This document shows, one piece after another, positions 1 through 13,519 of a DNA stretch of 64,000 bases. The notes below the pieces were generated by a model. That model ran no database searches, was not told the origin of the DNA, and saw nothing but the letters and a program-made list of their open reading frames with translations. Both the position numbers and the translations under genes were made by a program. Source of the DNA: Haloarcula salinisoli (lineage in GTDB: Archaea > Halobacteriota > Halobacteria > Halobacteriales > Haloarculaceae); contig NZ_RKLQ01000001.1 of the NCBI RefSeq assembly GCF_019599405.1, positions 930,001 through 994,000 on the forward strand, read 5' to 3'. Position 1 is the first letter of the stretch. Each line of letters opens with the position of its first letter.

Positions 1-180
1 GCTATCGAAGGCCGACTCGACCGACCCGTCGGGGTCGCCGGTGACGGTGACCAGAAACCGTGGTCGGTTCCCGTGGTTGTACTGCAGTTCCAGTACGAGC
101 GTCGCCGTCGGTCTCGCGGCTGCGACGCCGACCAGCGGGAGCGCTTCGCAGGCGATATCGAACTCGGCGACGAGACCCAT
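1..180 (-). CDS. Bacterio-opsin-activator-type HTH regulator, N-terminal fragment (partial)
   Basis: Reading from the ATG at 180 leftward gives 60 codons with no stop, so the gene runs off the left edge. It begins MGLVAEFDIACEALPLV and continues with a beta-rich segment. This is how haloarchaeal bacterio-opsin-activator-like proteins start: an N-terminal sensor domain followed by a C-terminal HTH_10 domain, which here lies outside the window. Family assignment rests on remembered N-terminal similarity only. Competing frames over the same DNA give Arg-rich, low-quality translations. A TATA-like tract (ctgatatat) lies just upstream, near 200-210. Confidence 0.6.
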   Translation of the reverse strand, partial: MGLVAEFDIACEALPLVGVAAARPTATLVLELQYNHGNRPRFLVTVTGDPDGSVESAFDS

Positions 181-314
181 AGGGGCGACTCAGTGCTGAC
201 ACTGATATATCGGTCGAACTCCGGTAGCGACGCTGGTGCCGGCCCCGCGACACCGACGGCCCGTCGGGTCGTGGGGACCGACAGTCGTAACTCGGCGCTG
301 GCACAACGGTGGGT

Positions 315-1061
315 ATGACCATCCGTCACGACGGCATCACCGCGGAGTGGCTCGGCTACGCGACGCTTCGCCTGGCGAGCGACGACACCGTCGTCTATCT
401 CGACCCCGGCCGCTACGGCGTGCTCACCGGCGAGTGGGAGCCGGACACTCCTGGCGTCGGGCATCCGCCGGCACGGGACTACGCGCCCCGGGACGGTGAC
501 ATCGTCTGTGTGACCCACGTCCACCACTACGACCCGGACGGCATCCGCCGTGTGGCCAGCGAGGACGCCACGGTCGTCGCGTTCGACGGCATCAACGTCC
601 ACGCGACCGACCGCGACCTCGACCGGTTCGCGGACCTCGACTACGACGTCCGAACGGTGTCGATGGAAGCGGAGCTCCTCGTCGACGGCGTCCCCATCTG
701 GACGATGCCGGCGTACAACCGCGAGGACGGCCCGAACGTTCGCGCCGACGGCAGCCCCATCCACCCGAAGGGTATCGGCTGTGGCTTCCTCCTCGCGCTC
801 GACGACACACGGGTGTTCTGGCCCGGTGACACCGACGTCCTCGATGGCCACGCGGAACTGGACGTCTCGCTGTTCTGTCCCTCCATCGCGAGCAGCTTCA
901 CGATGGACCGTCACGACGCCGCCGACCTCGCCGAGGCGATGGACCCCGACCTCGTCCTCCCGATTCACTACAACACGTTCGAGGCGCTCGAAGCCGATTC
1001 GGGAGCGTTCGCCGAGGACGTCGCGAAACGCGGCGTCCCGGTCGTGCTGGACGAACAGTAG
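315..1061 (+). CDS. MBL-fold metal-dependent hydrolase (UlaG/UPF0173-like)
   Basis: 248 residues from the ATG at 315; a GTG two codons upstream is possible but less likely. The metal-binding HxHxxD pattern appears as THVHHYDPDG near residues 60-70. A later His in LPIHYNTFE, near the C-terminus, fits the last metal ligand of the metallo-beta-lactamase fold. The protein is soluble, with no signal peptide. UlaG-like enzymes cleave lactones or phosphodiesters, but the substrate here cannot be read from sequence. It stands alone, divergent from the partial regulator at the left edge. A second UlaG-like protein is at 59659-60489. Confidence 0.8.
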   Translation: MTIRHDGITAEWLGYATLRLASDDTVVYLDPGRYGVLTGEWEPDTPGVGHPPARDYAPRDGDIVCVTHVHHYDPDGIRRVASEDATVVAFDGINVHATDRDLDRFADLDYDVRTVSMEAELLVDGVPIWTMPAYNREDGPNVRADGSPIHPKGIGCGFLLALDDTRVFWPGDTDVLDGHAELDVSLFCPSIASSFTMDRHDAADLAEAMDPDLVLPIHYNTFEALEADSGAFAEDVAKRGVPVVLDEQ

Positions 1062-1302
1062 CCGGCCCTGTCGAGATAGTAGTGTTCGAGTACCGCCACC
1101 CCCGGGACAGCGCTGTCTCTGTCGCGCCCGGAACCCGACGACAGCTTGTACTCTGCCATATTTATTAACATGTAGGGAATTTAGACTACATATGCAACTC
1201 TGATTCGGAAAATAACTGAAAACTCGAATATATTCCCAATACCCAACTTATTGAACATTCTTGGCAGCAAAACTATTATGTCTGCTGTCCGAAATTAGCC
1301 CA

Positions 1303-1662
1303 ATGCCCGTCGCCGACGAACTTACTCTCTCCGAGCTACTCGAACTGCTCAGCCACCGTCGTCGCCGCTTCGTTCTCGGTACCCTCGACGAGACAGATGG
1401 CGACGTGCCGATGGACTCGCTGGCAAAGCGTCTCGCAGCATGGGAGGAGAGTGATTCACCGGCGGACGCAACTCCACCCGCTGTCGAGGACGTGAAACTG
1501 TCGCTCTACCACACGCATCTCCCGAAACTCGAAACGGCCGGCCTCGTCACGTTCGACTCGAGACACGTCCGTTACGACGTGGGCGAGCCGACGCCGACCG
1601 ACCTGTCACTGGACGGGCTCCTCCAGGAAGAACGAGAGCTGATGCTCGCAAACTGCTGCTGA
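1303..1662 (+). CDS. DUF7344-type winged-helix protein ending in Cys-Cys
   Basis: A 119-residue protein from the ATG at 1303; a TTG at 1261 in the same frame would add 14 unlikely residues. The body (LSELLELLSHRRRRFVLGTL, then LYHTHLPKLETAGLVTFD) is the winged-helix domain found in many haloarchaeal DUF7344 proteins, usually inferred to be DNA-binding regulators. Unlike the homologue at 63025-63549 it has no membrane helices. It ends LMLANCC, so the last two residues are cysteines, which is unusual for this family. Upstream DNA (1160-1300) is AT-rich and probably carries its promoter. Confidence 0.8.
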   Translation: MPVADELTLSELLELLSHRRRRFVLGTLDETDGDVPMDSLAKRLAAWEESDSPADATPPAVEDVKLSLYHTHLPKLETAGLVTFDSRHVRYDVGEPTPTDLSLDGLLQEERELMLANCC

Positions 1663-1702
1663 ACGGGTCTGTCGTCCCTTTCCTGGACAACGGACAGCAG
1701 AC

Positions 1703-1855
1703 TCACGACACCTCTGTGAGCGACTCGAACTCGCTCCAGCACTCACAGTCTAAGTCGTCGATAGAAGAGACCTCGTCGGGAAACGAGGAGATGGGCATCC
1801 CGTCGTCGAACTCCCCGCAGTCCTCCCGGTGCAGGGAGAAGTCGTCGCTCGACAT
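1703..1855 (-). CDS. Small acidic protein with a CxC motif (50 aa)
   Basis: A 50-residue frame from the ATG at 1855 to the TGA at 1703. It starts MSSDDFSLHREDCGEF and has a DLDCECW segment, so three Cys are present, two of them as CxC. It is very acidic, as expected of a real haloarchaeal protein, whereas the overlapping plus-strand frame (1716-1937) is Ser/Arg-rich and looks like a shadow. It lies between the DUF7344 gene and the 3' end of top6A. Function unknown. Cys pairs in proteins this small often bind zinc or act in redox, but nothing here proves that. Confidence 0.6.
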   Translation of the reverse strand: MSSDDFSLHREDCGEFDDGMPISSFPDEVSSIDDLDCECWSEFESLTEVS

Positions 1856-1926
1856 GACTGGCATACGCCCAGCTACGGAGTGGCAGCGTAAAACACGTTT
1901 GGAGCCGCCGAAATTGGCCGTCAGAC

Positions 1927-3030
1927 CTATTGGATGACGCCCATCTCAGTGAGACGTTCCGGGAGGTACGTATCAGTCACGAAGTCGAGCCCACGGGAGG
2001 CCAGCGCCTGCTGTTCGGCTTTCTTCCCGATGTCGAGCTGGAGCTCGATCTGCTCTTTCCAGAACTCCGTCTGGAAGCGTGGGTCCTCGAGCTCCGATTC
2101 CAGCGCGTTGATGTCCGAATCGGACAGTGGGTCCGTCGGGAGGTCGTACTCCACGATGTCGGCCGGTCGGATACCGATGAACTGCGCCTCGGGCGTCGCC
2201 AGGTGCTCCGAGAGATGCGCCGACTTGATAGAGCCGTAGGCGACCGAGCCGTAGATACGGTACGACCAGGGGTCCCCGTCAGTAAAGACCGTCACCGGGA
2301 GTTCCAATTCGTCGTGGAGCCGTTTGGTGATGCGGCGGGTCGCCCGCGCCGGCTGGCCCTTGAGGTGGACGACGATGACGTTGTACTCCTCGTCGAAGCC
2401 GTTCTCGACGAGCCGGTCGCGCATCCCACCGGTCTCCACGCAGAGGACGAAGTCGGCGTCGTTCTCCAGGAACTCGATGGTGTCTGGGTTGTTCGGAATC
2501 TGGTAGCCGCCTTCGCCCACGTCCTTCTGGCAGTGTATCTCCCGCTCACCGCGGCGGGTCTGCTCGCGGAGCTTCAGCGGGCCCATGATGGTCGCGCCGG
2601 ACTCCTCGGGGCGCATGTGGAAGTCCTCGCGGGTCACGTCGGAGACGATTTCTAAGTCCTCGATGAGGTCGTTTGACTCGTCCTGGCTGTTGAACTGTGC
2701 CTCCTCTAGGTCCCACGACTCCGAGAGGTAGTACAGTTCACGCAGGGTCGACGAACGGTCCTCTTCCAGTTGCTGGGCGAGGAAATCGATGGCGTACGTG
2801 GCTTTGAGCAGCTTCTCGGCGCCGGAGACGGTCTTGGCCGACCGGGTCGACTTGCGGTCCCCGTACACCCAGACGTTCATGTCCTCGTCGTACTCGATGT
2901 TCGATTTGGTCCGCGTCGGGATGGACATCGTCGGCACGTCCCCTTCGGCAAACTGGTCGTAGAACTCCTCGGCGAGGTCGATGAGCTTCTCGCGGGCAAC
3001 CTCTTCCTGTGTCTTGGTCTCTGAACTCAT
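1927..3030 (-). CDS. top6A: DNA topoisomerase VI subunit A
   Basis: A 367-residue Spo11/Top6A family protein, the DNA-cleaving subunit of the type IIB topoisomerase. The N-terminal winged-helix (5Y-CAP) domain holds the active-site tyrosine in [11 protein letters not shown] (Tyr100/101). The Toprim domain is clear in [11 protein letters not shown] and the TDGDPW metal-binding segment. Length is normal for haloarchaea. Only 2 nt separate its ATG from the stop of top6B upstream, so the two subunits are co-transcribed and probably made in equal amounts. The Top6 heterotetramer relaxes and decatenates DNA using ATP. Confidence 0.97.
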   Translation of the reverse strand: MSSETKTQEEVAREKLIDLAEEFYDQFAEGDVPTMSIPTRTKSNIEYDEDMNVWVYGDRKSTRSAKTVSGAEKLLKATYAIDFLAQQLEEDRSSTLRELYYLSESWDLEEAQFNSQDESNDLIEDLEIVSDVTREDFHMRPEESGATIMGPLKLREQTRRGEREIHCQKDVGEGGYQIPNNPDTIEFLENDADFVLCVETGGMRDRLVENGFDEEYNVIVVHLKGQPARATRRITKRLHDELELPVTVFTDGDPWSYRIYGSVAYGSIKSAHLSEHLATPEAQFIGIRPADIVEYDLPTDPLSDSDINALESELEDPRFQTEFWKEQIELQLDIGKKAEQQALASRGLDFVTDTYLPERLTEMGVIQ

Positions 3031-3032
3031 TG

Positions 3033-5447
3033 TCAGGCGTCCACCGTCAGTTTCTCGTCCTCGATGCCGTCGACCGAGACGGTAAAGTCGGCCGATTCGT
3101 CCACGCTATACTCCAGTACCGCTTTCTCGCCGGCCGCCACCGTCGGCGACCACTTAACGAACCACTCGCCGTCCATCTCGACGACCTGTGCGCCGTTGGT
3201 GTCTTCGGGCTCGACGGTGACGATGTCGGTCACGTCGAGTTCGGCGTTGGTGTCGTCGTTGTTCTCGACCACCAGCCGCACCGTTCCGTCCTCGACAACC
3301 CGTTCGACGAGGACGTTGTTCATGATGCGGGCCAGCGAGTCGTCGATGTTCAGCTCCTCGCTTTCCGTGACCTCGGTGAGCTTCTCGGCCATCTCCGGGA
3401 GGATGGTCGCCAGCTTGTCCTGTTTCTCCCGGCGCTGTTGCATCGACTGGCGCTTGTTCAGGTAGCTCTTGAGTTCGCGGGCTGCCTCCCGGATGGCGAG
3501 CTCTATCTCGTCTTCCATCTCGGGGACGTTCGCGATGGCGTCCTTGGATTCGCTGGTGAAGGGGACGTTCGTCGACGCGACGTGGACCATGATGACCGCT
3601 GGCCCGTTCGGGATGCCGGAGCCGCCGGGCTGGTCCAGGTTGTAGTTGCGCCAGTTGATGTTCTTGACCACGTCCGTCGTGGCACACGCCCCGCGCTGGT
3701 AGACCAGCGGGACGCGGTTTGCGAAGCGCCGTACCTCCACGGACCCCTCGGCGGGGAGGTCCCCGCCGTAGGCGATGCCGGCCTCGACGATGAACGGGTC
3801 GCCGCCGTGGACCGCCGCGTCCCGAGTGGAGGCGGCGTAGAAGTCGGCGTCGTACTCCTTGCGGAGGCCGGACTCGACCAGCTCGTCCGTGATGGGGGCC
3901 AGACAGTCCGTCGGCGGCGCGATGATGTCGGTCTCGCGCATCGCCGTCAGGAGCTGACTGGCCGTGTCGCGGTCGCCCGCCACGTCGGTGACCTTGGGCG
4001 GGTCGTCCGGCACGCGACCGGCGACGTCCCACAGCTCGTCGGTGATGTTCTCCCGGGCCGTCTCGCCGAAGGTCACGTCGTCGTGCTCTTCGGTCATGTC
4101 CGCGGCACGGTCGACGTACTCGCGGAACTCGTCGCGGGTCAGGCGGTGGCGACCTTCGTCGTTGTCCTCGGCCGTCGAGGGGTCAGCGAACTTCTCGGCC
4201 AGCCGCGAGGCGAGTCCCTCGACGGCGGCGTCGTCCTTTCGTACTGTGGTCGCAGCGTCGACCAGTTCGTAGAGATCGCTCGACTGCTCGGCGGTGACGG
4301 CAGTCCAGGCGGCTTCGACGGCGTTCGCTCGGACTGCGGAGCCGAACGTCTTGTCGTGGTCGGCTTCGGCCTCGTCGGCTGCCTCGTCGACGATTGCGAC
4401 GATGTCGTGGTGGGCGACACGGCCGCGGTCTTCGATAGCGTCGGTGACCGCGTCGGCAAAGGCCGCGGTGGCGGTCGCGCCCTTGTTCGCGACGGCGTCC
4501 TCGACGGCCGCCGCGATATCGGCGTCCTCGTGGCTCGCGGGCGGTGACCAGGCCATCCCGCGACCGAAGTGGCGGTCGTTGAAGTTCGCGATGACGCTGT
4601 CGGCCGTCTTCTGGCCGACACGGGTGAACTCGCCCTGCATGAACCCCGAAATCGAGTACGAATCGGTGGCCTCCAGCATCTTCAGGAGCGTCCCGAGTTC
4701 GACGCCGTGAGGGTGGGGCCGAATCTCCTCGGTCTCGGCCGGAAGCGATGCGCCCTCGACGCGCTCGAACTTCAGCGATTCGTCGAGACCCGGTTCCATG
4801 AACTCGATTCGGGCGTGTGGGTTGACGACCGCGGTGTCCTGGATGTAGTCCTGCAGACTCGACCGGGCCCGCATGTTGGCCTCCATCTCCAGTTCGATGC
4901 GGGTGCCGTGGGGCCGTTCCCAGGAGGTGGTCTCGTCGACGCTTATCTCGGGTTCGTTCGTGTCGGTGTCGACGATGAGTTCGAAGTACTGGGCGTCGGC
5001 CTGCCCCTTGGGGCGGGACGTAATCTTGGCGGGCTTGCCGGAGGTGAGCTGCGAGTAGAGGACCGCCGCGGAGATACCGATACCCTGCTGGCCGCGGTTC
5101 TGCTCGCGGGCGTGGAACCGGGAGCCATAGAGGAGCTTCCCGAAAATCTTCGGGAGTTGCTCCTTGGTGATGCCGGGGCCGTTGTCCTCGACGATGAGGC
5201 GGTAGTAGTCGCCGGCCTCCTGTATCTCGACGTAGATATCGGGCAGGATACCCGCCTCCTCGCAGGCGTCTAAGGCGTTGTCGACTGCCTCCTTGACGGC
5301 GGTGACCAGCGCCCTCGCACCCGAGTCGAAGCCGAGCATGTGCTTGTTCTTCTCGAAGAACTCGGCGATGGAGATGGCCCGCTGGGACTGGGCCAGCTCC
5401 TCGGCGATGCCCTCCCCGTCGCCGAGTTGCGACTGAAACGATGTCAT
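3033..5447 (-). CDS. top6B: DNA topoisomerase VI subunit B
   Basis: An 804-residue GHKL ATPase subunit of topoisomerase VI. The ATP-binding N box is EAVDNALDA (residues 53-61), followed by DNGPGI (88-93) and the RGQQGIGIS loop (118-126). An H2TH region, a transducer domain and a C-terminal Ig-like domain follow. It is much longer than the roughly 530-residue crenarchaeal protein because of an Ala/Asp-rich helical insertion (roughly residues 300-500), usual in haloarchaea. The ATG at 5447 has a TATA-like box (5473-5482) about 30 nt upstream, so translation is probably leaderless. It is divergent from gyrB. Confidence 0.97.
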   Translation of the reverse strand: MTSFQSQLGDGEGIAEELAQSQRAISIAEFFEKNKHMLGFDSGARALVTAVKEAVDNALDACEEAGILPDIYVEIQEAGDYYRLIVEDNGPGITKEQLPKIFGKLLYGSRFHAREQNRGQQGIGISAAVLYSQLTSGKPAKITSRPKGQADAQYFELIVDTDTNEPEISVDETTSWERPHGTRIELEMEANMRARSSLQDYIQDTAVVNPHARIEFMEPGLDESLKFERVEGASLPAETEEIRPHPHGVELGTLLKMLEATDSYSISGFMQGEFTRVGQKTADSVIANFNDRHFGRGMAWSPPASHEDADIAAAVEDAVANKGATATAAFADAVTDAIEDRGRVAHHDIVAIVDEAADEAEADHDKTFGSAVRANAVEAAWTAVTAEQSSDLYELVDAATTVRKDDAAVEGLASRLAEKFADPSTAEDNDEGRHRLTRDEFREYVDRAADMTEEHDDVTFGETARENITDELWDVAGRVPDDPPKVTDVAGDRDTASQLLTAMRETDIIAPPTDCLAPITDELVESGLRKEYDADFYAASTRDAAVHGGDPFIVEAGIAYGGDLPAEGSVEVRRFANRVPLVYQRGACATTDVVKNINWRNYNLDQPGGSGIPNGPAVIMVHVASTNVPFTSESKDAIANVPEMEDEIELAIREAARELKSYLNKRQSMQQRREKQDKLATILPEMAEKLTEVTESEELNIDDSLARIMNNVLVERVVEDGTVRLVVENNDDTNAELDVTDIVTVEPEDTNGAQVVEMDGEWFVKWSPTVAAGEKAVLEYSVDESADFTVSVDGIEDEKLTVDA

Positions 5448-5472
5448 TTCGTAGGGTAGGTACCGCCGTCGG

Positions 5473-5482
5473 GGTTAAAAGG
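5473..5482 (-). promoter_or_regulatory. TATA-like box of top6BA
   Basis: Read on the minus strand this is CCTTTTAACC. Its centre is about 30 nt before the top6B ATG, the spacing expected for a leaderless haloarchaeal transcript. Confidence 0.6.
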
Positions 5483-5506
5483 TAATCGCCACCACGGTGA
5501 AACTGA

Positions 5507-10101
<4,595 letters not shown>

Positions 10102-10105
10102 CACC

Positions 10106-10888
10106 GTGACCATCCCGACGGTTTTCGCGCATCGCGGCTTTGCCGGAAAATATCCCGAGAACACCGTCCCAGCCATGCGCGGTGCGGTCGCCGACGGTGC
10201 CGACGCCGTCGAGATAGACGTCCAGCCGACCGCTGACGGCGACGTCGTCGTCTTCCACGACCGGCGGCTGGACGGGAGCGACGGCGACTCGGCCCGCGGA
10301 CTCACCGACGCCGCTGGCGTGGTCTGGGAACAGCCGACCGAGAAAGTGACCGCGGCGCGGGTACTCGGCACCGGAGATCCCATCCCGCTGCTCTCCGACG
10401 TGCTGTCGGCGGTTCCCGAGACCGTCACTGTCAACGTCGAACTGAAGAATCCGGGGAGCGACGACGTTCGGCCCGGAGAGGCCCTCGGCGGTGCCCCGAG
10501 ACGCCAGGCCCGCCGTCGCTGGGAGCCGTTCGTCGAGTCCGTGCTTTCCGTCACCGACCGCTTCGACCACGACGTGCTGTTCTCGTCGTTCTGCGAAGGG
10601 GCGCTGGCCGCGCTCGACGACTCGGCGTCGACCGACCGGGCCGCTGTTCTGGTCGCGCCGAACTGCGCCGAGGCAGGCGAGACCCTCGCCCGGCGCTACG
10701 ACGTAGACGCGATTCACCCGCCGGTCGAGATGCTCCAGGGCGACCCCGGGCTGGCTGCCACCGCTGACGATCTCGGCACAGCCTGTAACGCCTGGACGGT
10801 CCGGACGTGGCTGGACGCCAGAGACGCGATAGAGGCCGGCGCCGACGGCATCATCGCCGACTACCCCGGCCTGCTCGAGGAACTCTAG
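10106..10888 (+). CDS. Glycerophosphodiester phosphodiesterase
   Basis: A 260-residue GDPD-family TIM barrel starting at a GTG four nt after the gyrA stop. Diagnostic residues are the N-terminal FAHRGF with PENT, the metal-binding EIDVQPTADG and the following VVFHD. The family cleaves glycerophosphodiesters to an alcohol and glycerol-3-phosphate. No signal peptide is visible, so it is probably cytoplasmic and involved in lipid headgroup recycling. The short distance to gyrA suggests read-through transcription. The 3' end overlaps the convergent arginase gene by 4 nt. Confidence 0.9.
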   Translation: MTIPTVFAHRGFAGKYPENTVPAMRGAVADGADAVEIDVQPTADGDVVVFHDRRLDGSDGDSARGLTDAAGVVWEQPTEKVTAARVLGTGDPIPLLSDVLSAVPETVTVNVELKNPGSDDVRPGEALGGAPRRQARRRWEPFVESVLSVTDRFDHDVLFSSFCEGALAALDDSASTDRAAVLVAPNCAEAGETLARRYDVDAIHPPVEMLQGDPGLAATADDLGTACNAWTVRTWLDARDAIEAGADGIIADYPGLLEEL

Positions 10889-11793
10889 AGCACCCGCTTC
10901 CCGAAGGCGCTGGCGGCTAGCTCGCAGGCGAGTTCGGCGGTCTGGTTGTGGTCGTCGAGGATTGGGTTCACCTCGACGAGGTCGAGCGAACAGAGCCGGT
11001 CGCGATGGTCGGCGACGGCTTCCATCGCGCTGTGGGCCTCCCGGTAGGAGACGCCGCCCCGGACGGGCGTGCCGACGCCCGGTGCCTCCGTGGGGTCGAG
11101 CCAGTCGAGGTCGAGCGAGACGTGCAGCCCGTCGGTCCCCTCGGTCGCTCGCCCCAGCGCCTCCTCTGTGACCGCCGGCACGCCGCGGGCGTCGATATCC
11201 GACATGGTGTAGACGGCGACGTCGCTCTCCCGAAGCAACTCTCGTTCCTTGTCGTCGACGTCCCGCAGACCCACCAGCGCGACGTTCTCTTCGCGGACGG
11301 CCGGTACGTGACCCCACCCCTCGCCACCGAAGGCGGCGTGGCCGAGGACGGCCGAGAGCGCCATTCCATGGATGTTCCCGCTCGGTGTCGTCGCCGGCGT
11401 GTTGAAATCGCCGTGGGCGTCGAACCAGACGACGCCGAGTGACTCCTCTGACGCCGCTGCGCCCGCGACGGAGCCGATGGCGATGGAGTGGTCGCCGCCC
11501 AGCACCAGCGGTGTCTCGCCGCTGTCGACGGCCCGACTGACAGCATCTCTAACGTCGGTACAGACCTCTCTCGTCTCACGGTGAAACTTCGCGCGACCGC
11601 CGTCGAACCCGGCGGCGTCCGGGTCGCGTTCTTCGGGTCTAGGCACCGAGATATCACCGCCGTCGGTACAGCTGGTCCCGATAGCTTCCAGCTGGTCCGC
11701 GAGGCCAGCGTATCTGATGGCCGACGGTCCCATATCGACACCGCGGCGGTCCGCTCCCAAATCCATCGGTACGCCGAGCACGCGGACGTCCAT
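10885..11793 (-). CDS. rocF: Arginase / ureohydrolase family
   Basis: A 302-residue ureohydrolase with all metal-site signatures: GGDHS (99-103), DAHGDFN (125-131) and SLDLDWLDP (about 226-234). The stretch after the last motif (APGVGTP, then SYREAH) matches bacterial RocF-type arginases better than agmatinases, so hydrolysis of arginine to ornithine and urea is the likely reaction. Agmatinase or formimidoylglutamase activity is not excluded. It is a stand-alone gene convergent with the glycerophosphodiesterase; the epimerase follows on the same strand after 50 nt. Confidence 0.87.
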   Translation of the reverse strand: MDVRVLGVPMDLGADRRGVDMGPSAIRYAGLADQLEAIGTSCTDGGDISVPRPEERDPDAAGFDGGRAKFHRETREVCTDVRDAVSRAVDSGETPLVLGGDHSIAIGSVAGAAASEESLGVVWFDAHGDFNTPATTPSGNIHGMALSAVLGHAAFGGEGWGHVPAVREENVALVGLRDVDDKERELLRESDVAVYTMSDIDARGVPAVTEEALGRATEGTDGLHVSLDLDWLDPTEAPGVGTPVRGGVSYREAHSAMEAVADHRDRLCSLDLVEVNPILDDHNQTAELACELAASAFGKRVL

Positions 11794-11832
11794 ACTCCTA
11801 CCTACGCACCGAACCGATAAAATCCTCCCCCG

Positions 11833-12753
11833 CTACTCGTACTGCGAACAGACCATCTCGACGCCGTCGTCGAAGGATATCTCGGGCGCCCAGCCGGTCG
11901 CTTCGCGAATCTTCGTCGAGTCGGCCATCGTGTCGTGGACGTAGACGTCTTCGGGGATAGGGTTGTCTTCATAGACCGGCTCGACGTCCGTTCCGAGGGC
12001 CTCGTTGATGCGGTCGACGAGCGTGTTGAGGCTATACTGCTCGCCGGTCCCCAGATTGTAGATGCCGGTCAGTTCGTGGTCGGCGGCCAGTTCGAGGCCG
12101 CGGACGATATCGTCGACGTGTGTGAAATCACGTGTCTGGGTCCCGTCGCCCCATATCTCCGGGCGGCGACCGTTGGCGACGTCGTCGGCGAACTGGGCGA
12201 TGAGGTTCGCGTAGTCGCCCTTGTGTGACTCGGCGCCCTCTTCCATACCCTGATACACCGAGAAGAATCGCATCCCGGCCATCGAGAGTCCGTAGTGGTT
12301 GTGGAAGTACTCGGCGTAGCGCTCACGGGCGAGCTTCGAGGCCTCGTAGCCGGTGTTGACCGACACCGGCATATCCTCGGGCGACGGCTCAGTTCGGTCA
12401 CCGTAGATAGACGACGTGGAGGCGTAGACGACGGTGTCACAGCCGTCCTCACGGGCCTGTTCGACCACGTTGACGAACCCTTCGACGTTGACCCGGGCCC
12501 CTTTGGTCGGGTTCTCCTCGTGCATCGCGTAGGAAGACAGCGCTGCCAGGTGAAAGACGACGTCCACGTCCGTCGGCAGGTCATCGTCCAGGACACTCCC
12601 CTCGACATACTCCACGTCCGCGTTTACGTTCTCCGGCGTCCCGAGATAGCCGTCGTCCAGCGCGATAACGTCGTTATCGGCAGCGAGATGGTTCGCCAGG
12701 TTGGACCCGATGAACCCGCCGCCACCGGTGACTAGCACGCGTGCTCCATTCAT
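11833..12753 (-). CDS. NAD-dependent sugar-nucleotide epimerase/dehydratase (extended SDR)
   Basis: A 306-residue extended short-chain dehydrogenase. The NAD-binding GGGGFIG is at residues 10-16 and the catalytic Tyr136-x3-Lys140 lies in NTGYEASK, preceded by STSSIYG. It resembles UDP-glucose 4-epimerases and dTDP-glucose dehydratases; the exact sugar cannot be told. Its product probably feeds surface glycans, although it lies 13 kb from the agl locus. It is divergent from an HTH regulator at 12879 with about 125 nt between the two starts. Confidence 0.88.
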   Translation of the reverse strand: MNGARVLVTGGGGFIGSNLANHLAADNDVIALDDGYLGTPENVNADVEYVEGSVLDDDLPTDVDVVFHLAALSSYAMHEENPTKGARVNVEGFVNVVEQAREDGCDTVVYASTSSIYGDRTEPSPEDMPVSVNTGYEASKLARERYAEYFHNHYGLSMAGMRFFSVYQGMEEGAESHKGDYANLIAQFADDVANGRRPEIWGDGTQTRDFTHVDDIVRGLELAADHELTGIYNLGTGEQYSLNTLVDRINEALGTDVEPVYEDNPIPEDVYVHDTMADSTKIREATGWAPEISFDDGVEMVCSQYE

Positions 12754-12846
12754 ACTGGTGGACTCTCGGGGGGCCAGTGAAAATGATGTCGTTCTCTATC
12801 TGGCCATCGCTGAGGACCAGTCGTTCCCCGGTTGGGACCACCGTCG

Positions 12847-12854
12847 CTTTTAAG
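12847..12854 (+). promoter_or_regulatory. TATA-like box for the HTH regulator
   Basis: CTTTTAAG, centred about 28 nt before the ATG at 12879. This supports that start over in-frame codons farther upstream. Confidence 0.5.
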
Positions 12855-12878
12855 GGCGGCTGTACCGAACGAAGGATT

Positions 12879-13412
12879 ATGTCTTCAATCGAGCTGACAC
12901 CCAGCCAAAAAAACATTCTGCAGGAGCTGGTAAACCTGTACCGCGAGAGCGAGAGCGCCGTCAAAGGCGAGGATATCGCCGAGAAAGTAGACCGCAACCC
13001 AGGAACCATCCGAAACCAGATGCAGAGCCTGAAAGCGCTCCAGCTGGTCGAGGGCGTCCCCGGCCCGAAGGGCGGCTACAAGCCGACCGCGACTGCCTAC
13101 GACACGCTCCAGATTCAGGAGATGGACCAGGCTGCCGAGGTCCCGCTGCGCCACAACGGTGAACTGGTCGAACACGCCAACGTCGAGGAGATAGACCTGA
13201 CCAGTGTCCACCACCCCGAGCAGTGCCGCGCCGAGATCCAGCTGCAGGGTTCTATCACGGGCTTTCACGAGGGTGACGACGTCACTGTCGGGCCGACACC
13301 CCTCTCGAAACTCCAGATTATCGGGACGCTGCAGGGCAAAGACGACACGAGCAACAAGCTCATTCTCAAGATAGACGATATGCGAGCGCCGGCCGGCGAG
13401 CCCGAACACTAG
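12879..13412 (+). CDS. Winged-helix transcriptional regulator with C-terminal sensor-like domain
   Basis: 177 residues from the ATG at 12879 (MSSIELTPSQKNILQELVNL). Residues about 10-75 form a winged helix-turn-helix (GEDIAEKVDRNPGTIRNQMQ, then LVEGVPGPKGGYKPT), of the type annotated as Rrf2-like in haloarchaea. The C-terminal half (VEEIDLTSVHHPEQCRAEIQ and a DDVTVGPTPL stretch) looks like a small beta domain conserved in homologues. There is no membrane segment. The target is unknown; the divergent epimerase is an obvious candidate because the two share a promoter region. Confidence 0.8.
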   Translation: MSSIELTPSQKNILQELVNLYRESESAVKGEDIAEKVDRNPGTIRNQMQSLKALQLVEGVPGPKGGYKPTATAYDTLQIQEMDQAAEVPLRHNGELVEHANVEEIDLTSVHHPEQCRAEIQLQGSITGFHEGDDVTVGPTPLSKLQIIGTLQGKDDTSNKLILKIDDMRAPAGEPEH

Positions 13413-13519
13413 TCTCCGCTCTCGAGGCCGACTCACTGTCGCTCCCATCTTCCACGATTTTTCACCGCTCTAACGGCGAATCCGTAGCCTTTGTATCATC
13501 CCCGTCCGGACGTCCCCCT

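Noticed and set aside
3009-4547. A 512-codon open frame on the plus strand opposite top6B
   Set aside because: It is antisense to a complete, motif-bearing gene. Long shadow frames are usual in GC-rich haloarchaeal DNA, and the translation has no domain signature.
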